DNA from: Kapaibacterium sp044224925
GTDB lineage: Bacteria; Bacteroidota; Ignavibacteria; Kapaibacteriales; Kapaibacteriaceae
Assembly: GCA_044224925.1 (NCBI GenBank)
Contig: JBGAJM010000002.1
Span: 248,001-312,000 of the forward strand
DNA length: 64,000 nucleotides
Direction: 5' to 3'
Shown here: piece by piece, positions 56,546 through 64,000 of the stretch
How positions within the stretch are numbered: the first letter of the stretch is position 1
Layout: every line of letters begins with the position of its first letter
Program-made: the position numbers and the translations under genes
Notes under the pieces: model-generated
Seen by the model: the letters and a program-made list of their open reading frames with translations, nothing else
Database searches by the model: none
What the model was told of the DNA's origin: nothing

Positions 56546-57124
56546 TCAGATCTTCTTCATCGTTACGTCGAACGATACCGTCACGTCGTCGCCCGCCTTG
56601 ATCACGCCAAGCATGGCGGAAGGACGGTCCATATCGAATTGCGACATCTTGAGCTTCTTTTCTGCGGAGAACATCACTTCGCCGTTGGCATTCACCTTGG
56701 CGGTCACCGTCATATCGATCGTGACCGTCTTCCCTGCCACCTTCAAGGTCCCGACCGTCTCAAGTACAAAGTCGGATCCCTTCTTTGTGAGGGATTTCAC
56801 CTGGGAGAGGTTGTACACGATCTTCGGGTTCTCTTCGGACTTGAGAGCTTCGTAGATCTTCTCGTCCATGGATTCGCCTTTTTCAGACTTGATCGACATG
56901 ACGTCGCATTCTACCCAGAACGATGTCAGACCGGTGAGCTCCGTTCCCACTACCGAGAAGTCTGCCCGTGCCTTCATGTTGTTCAGAGGGGCTTCCCAGT
57001 CGTGGAGGGTGGATGTGCCGTTGATGACCATCTTATGGGCCTTATCACCGTATTTGTCGGCAAAGACTTGCGTAGTGCCAACAACGAGGATGGCGAGAGC
57101 GAAGAGGGAGATAGACCGTTTCAT
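56546..57124 (-). CDS. YceI-like periplasmic protein
   Basis: 192 residues; an AGGA site lies 6 bases upstream of the ATG at 57124 (57127 is also possible). Signal peptide (MKRSISLFALAILVVGTT), then the YceI lipocalin fold: MVINGTSTLHDWEAPL, IYEALKSEENPKIVYNL, and MSQFDMDRPSAMLGVIKAGDDV. It is the second YceI of the cluster, upstream of the barrel gene, suggesting a shared role in envelope lipid handling. Confidence 0.88.
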   Translation of the reverse strand: MKRSISLFALAILVVGTTQVFADKYGDKAHKMVINGTSTLHDWEAPLNNMKARADFSVVGTELTGLTSFWVECDVMSIKSEKGESMDEKIYEALKSEENPKIVYNLSQVKSLTKKGSDFVLETVGTLKVAGKTVTIDMTVTAKVNANGEVMFSAEKKLKMSQFDMDRPSAMLGVIKAGDDVTVSFDVTMKKI

Positions 57125-57274
57125 CATGATTCCTGGAGTGTTCGTGGTTCTGGGTACAAACATCAGGGTGCCTTCTACCCCGAAAAATGATTTTTATCAT
57201 CTGTTGTGTAAATAATGCCGTAGCTGCGTTGCATTTTAGCCGTGTACGATTGGGGTTCAATCTTTGGAGGGGTC

Positions 57275-59368
57275 ATGAGTACTGTTCAGAAGGCACGAGA
57301 TGGATACTTTCATCCATCCTCGGTCGAAGAGATCCAGGCATTAGTGCTTGATGCCAAGGCGCGAAAACGAACGATCCGTGTGCGAGGGGCCGGACATTCC
57401 GTCAACCAGGCCGTCTACACCGATTCGTTCCCGTATGAGACGGCGGAGTATTATGCTCCATCGGAGATCGCCGACAACTATGCGTTGAACTTCCAGCCTG
57501 TGGAGGTACCGGACAACGAGATCAACATCCTTCTCGACCGGTTCATCGATGTGCACTTCTACGAAGAGCATGGCAAGCACTACGTAAAGGCCTGTGCAGG
57601 TTGCCACCTCGGACGCGATCCGTACGATCCGACCGAGACGTCGACGTACTTCAACAGCCTGTTCTATCAAATGGACCAGCGCGGCTTCGCCGTGCCCGAC
57701 ATGGGAGGGATCACGCACCAAACGGTGGGTGGGTTTCTTTCAACGGGATCGAGCGGCGGATCCCTGAAGTACAGTATCGAAGATGCCATCGTTGCCTTCT
57801 CCTTTGTGGATGGAAACGGAGAACATCACCATTGTTCCAAGTTCGATGAGAACACAGATCTCTTCTATGCCATTGGCGTGTCGATGGGTCTGCTCGGCAT
57901 CATCACCCATGTCACCTTCGAATGCATGCCTCGCTATAGCATCAGCGGTAGCGAGACCACAACCTACGAAAGCGATTGCGCCGTGGATCTCTTTGGTAAC
58001 GGAAGCAAGGGAAAACCATCGCTCGAGACCTTTTTGCGCGAAACCGAGTATACGCGCCTGATGTGGTGGCCACAGAAGAAGGTCGAGAAGATGGTGGTAT
58101 GGAAGGCGGCAAGGGTCCCCGGTCCCGTCCCCACGCCCTACATCCCGCAGCCGTATATCGAGACCCCGGAGATCTTCGGTTCACCGACGCCGCTACAGTA
58201 CTTGGGCGCACTCTTCTACAACGCCGTGGTCACCTGGCCGGCATCGTTGTACGAGGTGATCAAGAACGCCACGCTGGCCAAGATCCTGAAGCCCATCATC
58301 GAGCTCATCTATGAGCCCTTCCTCTTGCCCTTTGTGATCAACATCTTCGTGCAGAACGACGATACCAAGCCCGGAGGAAAGCCGCAGGAGTTCCACGACC
58401 TGTGGTGGCGCGGACTGCCGATGGACAATCAGGTGGACGACCGCTTGCTGCATGTGATCTTCACCGAACTGTGGATGCCCATCGAACAGACGCAGGCGGC
58501 CATGGTGGCGCTGAACAACTTCTACGACAAGGGCGGCTACAAGGCAACCGGATACTTCTCGAACGAGATCTATGGCACCAAGGCATCGAAGTTCTGGATG
58601 AGTCCGGCCTTCGAGCGGGACGTTGTGCGGTTCGACATCTTCGTCTACAGCGATGGCACAAACGAGCCGTACGACTTCTACACGCAATACTGGGATCTGC
58701 TCAAGCCCTTCAACTTCCGTGCACACTGGGCGAAGTACTTGCCGGGACAGCCCTACAGTCCGGAGCAACTCAAGGAGTGGTACGAGTACTTCCGCGCACA
58801 GAATCCGCGGTGGGACGATTGGATGGCGCTGCGTGCGAAGCACGACCCGGATCAGATCTTCGTGAATGCCTACTGGCGGACGCGCTTGCAGATCGGGCCG
58901 CTCCAACCGTCGGACTATCCGCCGGCTCCGTCTCCACGACCACAGCCACAGCCGGGACCAGATCCCGATCCCACGCCGGTCTCGTACTATGTCGCTTCGA
59001 TCCTGTATACACTTGTCATCTCCACAGCTGTTGAAATGTTGGGGTCGAACATCCTCGACATATTCAGATGGGCTTCGCCAACGATCGAGATCGCCATCAT
59101 TGCCATCATGACCCTTGGCATTGGCGTCGGAAACGTCTTGTTCCGCCGAAGCAGTGGTGTCTGGATGCTACTGCTGACATTTGCGGCCGTCTTGGTGTTG
59201 AATGTGACGAACGGACTCCTTGGCGACAAGTGGTGGACGTGGCACGCCGAGATCGGTCTTCCGCCATGGCTCGTTGGCGTCGTCTTCGAATCGTTCGTAG
59301 CCGTCGTTGTCTGTTATGTATCACGGAAACTCGGAGAGAAGTTCTTCCGACAGCATACGGCCAGATGA
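57275..59368 (+). CDS. FAD-linked oxidase with C-terminal membrane domain
   Basis: 697 residues from the ATG at 57275, with a TTTGGAGGGG site. Residues ~10-230 form a PCMH FAD-binding domain (TIRVRGAGHSVNQAVYTD, GGITHQTVGGFLSTGSSGG); the next part (to ~545) is like sugar-lactone oxidases and ends with KHDPDQIFVNAYWR. Then comes a proline-rich linker (PAPSPRPQPQPGPDPDP) and about four membrane helices (YTLVISTAVEMLG, IAIIAIMTLGIGVGNVLF, VWMLLLTFAAVLVLNV). The membrane anchor is unusual for this family. Its stop overlaps the next gene's start. Confidence 0.87.
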   Translation: MSTVQKARDGYFHPSSVEEIQALVLDAKARKRTIRVRGAGHSVNQAVYTDSFPYETAEYYAPSEIADNYALNFQPVEVPDNEINILLDRFIDVHFYEEHGKHYVKACAGCHLGRDPYDPTETSTYFNSLFYQMDQRGFAVPDMGGITHQTVGGFLSTGSSGGSLKYSIEDAIVAFSFVDGNGEHHHCSKFDENTDLFYAIGVSMGLLGIITHVTFECMPRYSISGSETTTYESDCAVDLFGNGSKGKPSLETFLRETEYTRLMWWPQKKVEKMVVWKAARVPGPVPTPYIPQPYIETPEIFGSPTPLQYLGALFYNAVVTWPASLYEVIKNATLAKILKPIIELIYEPFLLPFVINIFVQNDDTKPGGKPQEFHDLWWRGLPMDNQVDDRLLHVIFTELWMPIEQTQAAMVALNNFYDKGGYKATGYFSNEIYGTKASKFWMSPAFERDVVRFDIFVYSDGTNEPYDFYTQYWDLLKPFNFRAHWAKYLPGQPYSPEQLKEWYEYFRAQNPRWDDWMALRAKHDPDQIFVNAYWRTRLQIGPLQPSDYPPAPSPRPQPQPGPDPDPTPVSYYVASILYTLVISTAVEMLGSNILDIFRWASPTIEIAIIAIMTLGIGVGNVLFRRSSGVWMLLLTFAAVLVLNVTNGLLGDKWWTWHAEIGLPPWLVGVVFESFVAVVVCYVSRKLGEKFFRQHTAR

Positions 59369-62300
59369 TAGACCTTCCGGGATATCGTGTTCGCGGGGTT
59401 CTCTATGAGAGCGCTGCTCATGTACTCTACTATGCTGAGGCAGAGAGTACGGGAGAAGACGTCATTCTCAAGACCATGCGTGCGGGATCCGCTACTCCGC
59501 ATCGTAGCAGTCGGTTACGACTCGAATATCTCCTCACGTCGCGCGTTGCATCGGCCTCTGTGATCGGTGCACGCGCGCTCGTGGAGCACAGGAACATTCC
59601 CGTCTTCGTCAAGACCGATGTTCATGGTGTCCCCCTCGATCAATTGATCCCTTCCGGTGGCATGGATATCTCCGACGTGTTGAGCATTGGTGTTCAACTG
59701 GCGGACGCTCTCGACGCCATCCACTCCGCCGGCATCATGCACAAAGACGTGAAGCCCGAGAATGTGATCGTCGTGCCGGAAACGTTCACGACGTTTCTTA
59801 CAGATCTCGACATTGCCTCCGAGCTGAAGCAAGAGCATGCCGAGGCAGCAGAGATCGGAGAATTGAGCGGATCTCTTCCCTATATCGCTCCTGAGCAGAC
59901 CGGACGTATGAACCGCGCCGTGGACTATCGGGCTGATTTCTACTCGCTTGGCGCGTTGCTGTACGAGATCACAACAGGTCGACGACCGTTCCACGCCAGC
60001 GATGCGATGGAGATGATCCACTGTCACATCGCTCGTCAGCCCGAGCCGATCGCACTCCTTCGACCGGACGTGCCGAGTGTCCTTCAGTCCATCATTCATC
60101 GCCTCATGGCAAAGACGGCTGAAGATCGCTATCAGAGTGCGTTCGGATTGGGGGAAGACCTACGTCGGTGTCAGCGTGAGTGGTCGGCATCACAGACGAT
60201 CGAGCCTTTCCGCCTTGCCTCCAAGGATGCATCCGATCGGCTGTTGATCCCGCAGACGCTTTATGGACGCGAAGCGGACATCATGGCGATCGTCGAGACA
60301 TTCGAGCGATCCGCGACCGGCACCACGCAGTTCATGACCGTGTCTGGATACTCCGGTATTGGCAAGACATCCTTGATCAACGAAGTGCAACGTTCGATCG
60401 CCGGTCACCGAGGTCACTTCGTTTCGGGGAAGCATGACCAATATCAACGGAATCTCCCCTACAGCGCGCTTGTACAGGCACTTGAACGATTGATCCGACA
60501 GATCCTCTCCGAGCCGGATTCGATGCTCGCAGAGCTCCGTGCTTCCATCGTCAGTGCACTACGAGACCAAGGAAGCGTGATCACGGACGTGCTGCCGGTA
60601 CTTGAGATCCTGATAGGTCCGCAACCAAGCATCGTCGAAACTGGTGGGCTTGATGCGCAACGCAGATTCAACGAGACGCTCACCGCCTTTCTCGGAGCGG
60701 TCGCAACTCCCATGCATCCCTTGGTTCTCTTCTTGGATGACATGCAATGGGCGGATTCGGCAACTCTCTCCTTCATTGAACATCTCGCGTCGAATACGCA
60801 ACTGTCTCTGATGTTCGTGCTTTCGTATCGGGACAACGAAGTACCGGCAACGCACCCGCTCATGGGTTGCATTTCTGTGCTCGAACGAGGCCCTGCTTGC
60901 TTTCAGCAGTTACGCCTTTACCCCCTCACGGTTGAGAACGTCTGCGATCTCTTGCATGATGCCCTTGGACGTTCGCATGACGAGGTACGGCCACTCGCGG
61001 AGATCCTGCGCAAAAAGACCGACGGAAATCCGTTCTTCGTGAATCAGTTCTTGAAGACACTGTGCGAGCGATCTTCTCTGTACTACTCGAAGAAGGAGAA
61101 GCAGTGGCAATGGGATCTAGACGACATCGTGCAGCGGGGCATGACGGATAATGTCGTGGAGTTGATGACACAGAAGCTCCGATCGTTCTCACCATCTGTT
61201 CAGCGTACACTGAACATTGCTGCAGCGATCGGGGGCGAGTTCGACTTCTCACTGGTCGCCACCGTGAACAACGATCAGCGAGGCACGGCAGAGCAATTGT
61301 GGGAACCGCTTCGTGAAGGTCTGATCTATGTCGATGGGAACGTGTCACTTGCCGACGTGATCCAGTCGACCGATGCTGACCTCGCCTTGGCCAGTTCGAT
61401 CAGGGTCCGATTCCAGCATGACCGAATTCAGCAAGCCGCGTATGCGCTCATGTCCGAGAACGACCGTGCACAGGTACATCTTCAGATCGGTCGCGCCATG
61501 GTCGAGCGATCGCGCATTTCTGGACGAGATACGATCTTCGAGATCGCGGCACAGTGGAATGCTGGAAGACAATACTGTGAGCACGATGACGATGTTCTCT
61601 ATCTCATGCAGATGAACACCAACGCTGCCACACAAGCACTTGCATCTGCTGCCTTTGCCTCTGCCCGGGTCTATGCTCTCACTGCGTTGGAATGCTCACC
61701 GCCGGATGCATGGGACCGCTATACCGAGCTTACGCGAACCATGCACGAAACACTTGCCGAGTGTGATGTGCTCTGTGCGGAGTTCGAACATTTGGACTCG
61801 ATCTGCACGATACTGTCGCGACATGCGACGATGCCGTCGCATTCCGTTCAGGTGTATGACTATCTGCGCCGTTCCTACATCGCGCAATTGCGTTTCGCAG
61901 ATGCGATCGATGCTGCGCTCAAGGCAGTTGCACTTCTTGGTGTGAAGTTCCCGTCGAAGCCAACACTAGCGCACACCGCGGCAAAGTTGATCCAACTCAA
62001 GTTGATGGTGGGTAACAAGACCCCCGATGATCTTCGTGCACTCCCCGATCTGCACGACGACCGCGTCTATCAGATCGTTCGGATCACGGCGGAGATCGCA
62101 TCAGCGGTGTACATGACCTGGCCGGAGCTCTTCCCGTTGCTCTTGCTCAAGCAAATGGAGTTGACCCTGCGGTATGGCAACCACCGATACAGCGCATCCG
62201 TGTTCGTGGGGTATGCCATCATTCAAGTGGTCGCCCTTGGCGACGTACGACGTGCATACGCTCTCGCCACCGCCGCACTTTCTTTGCCGGATCGATACAA

Positions 62301-64000
62301 TGCCAAGGAACTGATCTCGAAGAATCTCTCGGCATACGCATTTCTCATTCAACATCGTGTCGAGCCGCTCGATGCAACGTATGCGAACTATCAACGTGCA
62401 TATGCGGTTGGCATCGAGACCGGCACGTTCGAAGACGCGTGTTTGAGCTATGAGTGCAGAGCGTTTCACGAGTCGTTCCAAGGGAAGGACCTTCAGGATC
62501 TGCTCGCCTCTGCCAATCGCAATCTTGCCACGGTCGGTGAGTGGAAGCAAGACCGGTATGCCCTCACAACGGAGATCTATCTTCAGACATTCGAGCTTCT
62601 CCTGGATCCGACAGCGCCAACCACCTTTCGTGGTTCATGGGGAACAGAGGAGGAAGTGTTTGAAAGGGCGGAACGGACCAAGGACAAGTCAATGCTTTGC
62701 TCATTGAATTTGCATGCCGCATTCATCAGTTACCTGCATGAGGACTACGAGCGTGCGTCAATGCGGTTTGAGCTGGGATATCGCGATATCGAGTCGATGA
62801 AGGGCTCCATTGCCGAGCCGATCTTTGCACAGTTCAAGGCACTCTTGGCATTACGTGATGCACATGCCGTACGTTCGAGTGCTCGGCGTACCGCTCTGCG
62901 CACGGCGCGTTCCGGACTCCGACTTTTGCAGAAATGGGCGTCGGATGGACCGGCTTGCACGCAGCATCGGGTGGACCTTGTGTTGGCAGAGATCAACAGG
63001 ATCAACGGACGATTCACCGATGCATTTGCCGCCTTCGATCGAAGCATCGCACAAGCAGCACGGTACCAGTTCCTCGCCGACGAGGGCATTGCCAATGAGC
63101 TTGCCGCACGAATGGCCGGCATGATCGGCCAGATGGACGTTGCACGCAAGTATGCTCGGCACGCTCTCGATTGCTTTCGACGCTGGGGTGCGCAGGGAAA
63201 GGTCGCATTGCTTGAGCAGCGCTATCCCGAGGTCGCTCAACGGTTCGAAGCGGGTTCAACTTCGGAAACGTCAACCACGTCCTCTTCCACATCACACGGA
63301 CATGGAGCATCGCTGGACCTTGCCTCCGTGGTCAAGGCTTCGCACGTGCTTGCAGGCGAGATCGATATCGATGCTTTGCTTCCAAAGCTGATGACCATCG
63401 TGATGGAGAATGCCGGCGCGGAACGCGGCATGCTGTTACTCGAACGACAAGGACAGTGGCTGATCGAGGCGGAGAGCGATCTGAACCATGGACAGACGCG
63501 GCTGATGCATTCTGCTCGACCTGACGGACATCTTCCGTTGAGTCTTCTGAGCTACGTTGTGCGCACACACGAGTCCGTTGTGCTTGCCAACGCCGGTACG
63601 TCCCGCCAGTTCATGTCGGACGACTATGTGGTCCGTCAACAGCCACGCAGTGTGCTGTGCATTCCCATCACCCGACAACACACGATCATCGGTGTGATCT
63701 ATCTCGAGAACAATCTGGTGACCGGTGCCTTCACGGATGAACGACTCGAAGTGTTGAACCTTCTCAGTGTGCAAATGGGGATCTCCATCGAGAACGCCAT
63801 GTTGTATGAGAGTCTTGAACGCAAGGTACAAGAGCGCACAGCCGCTCTGGAGGAAGAACAACGGAAGTCGGAGCGCCTCCTGCTGAACGTGCTCCCGGCC
63901 GTGATCGTGCAACGACTGAAGCAAGGCGAGACGACCATCGCAGATCGATCCAGCAATGTGACGGTGTTGTTCGCAGACATTGTGGACTTCACGCATCTGT
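59365..64000 (+). CDS. Kinase-ATPase-GAF-nucleotide cyclase multidomain protein, cut by window end
   Basis: At least 1545 residues, 3' end outside the window. A Ser/Thr kinase-like domain at ~1-275: ATP lysine in DVILKTM, catalytic HKDVKPEN near 125, and LTDLDIA in place of DFG. An AAA-type ATPase follows: P-loop GYSGIGKTS near 328, Walker B LFLDDMQWAD near 455. A long TPR-like helical region runs ~590-1270, then a GAF domain ~1315-1475 and a coiled coil (ERKVQERTAALEEEQRKSE). From ~1531 NVTVLFADIVDFTHL opens a class III nucleotide cyclase domain. Starts at ATGA overlap with the FAD oxidase. A likely signal-integrating cytoplasmic protein. Confidence 0.9.
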   Translation, partial: MIDLPGYRVRGVLYESAAHVLYYAEAESTGEDVILKTMRAGSATPHRSSRLRLEYLLTSRVASASVIGARALVEHRNIPVFVKTDVHGVPLDQLIPSGGMDISDVLSIGVQLADALDAIHSAGIMHKDVKPENVIVVPETFTTFLTDLDIASELKQEHAEAAEIGELSGSLPYIAPEQTGRMNRAVDYRADFYSLGALLYEITTGRRPFHASDAMEMIHCHIARQPEPIALLRPDVPSVLQSIIHRLMAKTAEDRYQSAFGLGEDLRRCQREWSASQTIEPFRLASKDASDRLLIPQTLYGREADIMAIVETFERSATGTTQFMTVSGYSGIGKTSLINEVQRSIAGHRGHFVSGKHDQYQRNLPYSALVQALERLIRQILSEPDSMLAELRASIVSALRDQGSVITDVLPVLEILIGPQPSIVETGGLDAQRRFNETLTAFLGAVATPMHPLVLFLDDMQWADSATLSFIEHLASNTQLSLMFVLSYRDNEVPATHPLMGCISVLERGPACFQQLRLYPLTVENVCDLLHDALGRSHDEVRPLAEILRKKTDGNPFFVNQFLKTLCERSSLYYSKKEKQWQWDLDDIVQRGMTDNVVELMTQKLRSFSPSVQRTLNIAAAIGGEFDFSLVATVNNDQRGTAEQLWEPLREGLIYVDGNVSLADVIQSTDADLALASSIRVRFQHDRIQQAAYALMSENDRAQVHLQIGRAMVERSRISGRDTIFEIAAQWNAGRQYCEHDDDVLYLMQMNTNAATQALASAAFASARVYALTALECSPPDAWDRYTELTRTMHETLAECDVLCAEFEHLDSICTILSRHATMPSHSVQVYDYLRRSYIAQLRFADAIDAALKAVALLGVKFPSKPTLAHTAAKLIQLKLMVGNKTPDDLRALPDLHDDRVYQIVRITAEIASAVYMTWPELFPLLLLKQMELTLRYGNHRYSASVFVGYAIIQVVALGDVRRAYALATAALSLPDRYNAKELISKNLSAYAFLIQHRVEPLDATYANYQRAYAVGIETGTFEDACLSYECRAFHESFQGKDLQDLLASANRNLATVGEWKQDRYALTTEIYLQTFELLLDPTAPTTFRGSWGTEEEVFERAERTKDKSMLCSLNLHAAFISYLHEDYERASMRFELGYRDIESMKGSIAEPIFAQFKALLALRDAHAVRSSARRTALRTARSGLRLLQKWASDGPACTQHRVDLVLAEINRINGRFTDAFAAFDRSIAQAARYQFLADEGIANELAARMAGMIGQMDVARKYARHALDCFRRWGAQGKVALLEQRYPEVAQRFEAGSTSETSTTSSSTSHGHGASLDLASVVKASHVLAGEIDIDALLPKLMTIVMENAGAERGMLLLERQGQWLIEAESDLNHGQTRLMHSARPDGHLPLSLLSYVVRTHESVVLANAGTSRQFMSDDYVVRQQPRSVLCIPITRQHTIIGVIYLENNLVTGAFTDERLEVLNLLSVQMGISIENAMLYESLERKVQERTAALEEEQRKSERLLLNVLPAVIVQRLKQGETTIADRSSNVTVLFADIVDFTHL

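Noticed and set aside
57187..57200. ATGAT-TTTT-ATCAT palindrome before the FAD oxidase gene
   Set aside because: A five-base AT-rich arm is expected by chance in this AT-rich promoter gap.

Overview
The window looks like a chromosomal segment of a Gram-negative member of the Bacteroidota/Chlorobiota (FCB) group. A Kapabacteria- or Ignavibacteria-like lineage is my best guess, from gene style and a moderately high GC content judged by eye. At least six predicted secreted proteins end in a type IX secretion (Por) sorting domain. There is also a DUF1501/DUF1800 pair, a DUF1573 protein, a TonB-dependent receptor, several beta-barrel proteins and LytTR regulation. I cannot fix the species from the sequence alone.

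Layout. 1-13.9 kb: DUF1800-DUF1501 export pair, ArnT-like glycosyltransferase, DUF1573 protein, methyltransferase plus MltB-like transglycosylase, PepF peptidase, cyclic-nucleotide-gated K+ channel, AsnS, and a PCMD/beta-barrel pair. 13.9-18.4 kb: an AT-richer island with a strong terminator, a secreted protein with about 22 cysteines, a BNR-repeat T9SS protein and two stretches without convincing genes. 18.4-29.5 kb: housekeeping and metabolism (DUF971, HutU, ECF sigma factor with a small membrane partner, MscL, THUMP-like methyltransferase, PckA, DUF2007, EttA, PAP2-like lipid enzyme, HutG). 29.5-44 kb: large secreted proteins (a PNGase F-like T9SS protein of 1266 aa, a DUF2341/Ig-like protein of 1117 aa), a serine palmitoyltransferase-like enzyme coupled to an SDR, YajQ, a frame-split OmpA protein and a SGNH-like T9SS protein. 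44-57 kb: small enzymes, a TonB receptor divergent from a LytTR regulator, and a YceI/porin/YceI cluster. 57-64 kb: an FAD oxidase with a C-terminal membrane domain, translationally coupled to a giant kinase-ATPase-GAF-cyclase protein cut by the window end.

The most unusual signals are these. (1) A composite interspersed repeat (tandem 12-nt units plus a conserved AT-rich tail) lies in frame inside a methyltransferase gene at 22.6 kb and recurs outside genes at 48.8 kb; its tail alone forms an inverted repeat at 21.7 kb. All coding units are exactly 12 nt, while the non-coding copy has 13-nt units. (2) A run of 11 C in the proline-rich hinge of an OmpA-family gene puts its two halves out of frame, a classic layout for slipped-strand phase variation. 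(3) The SPT/SDR pair suggests sphingolipid synthesis.

Genes that plausibly work together: hutU and hutG (histidine degradation, 8 kb apart); SPT and SDR (sphingoid base synthesis), perhaps with the PAP2-like enzyme; the ECF sigma factor and its membrane partner; the CNG channel and a nucleotide cyclase at the far end; and the two YceI proteins around a porin.
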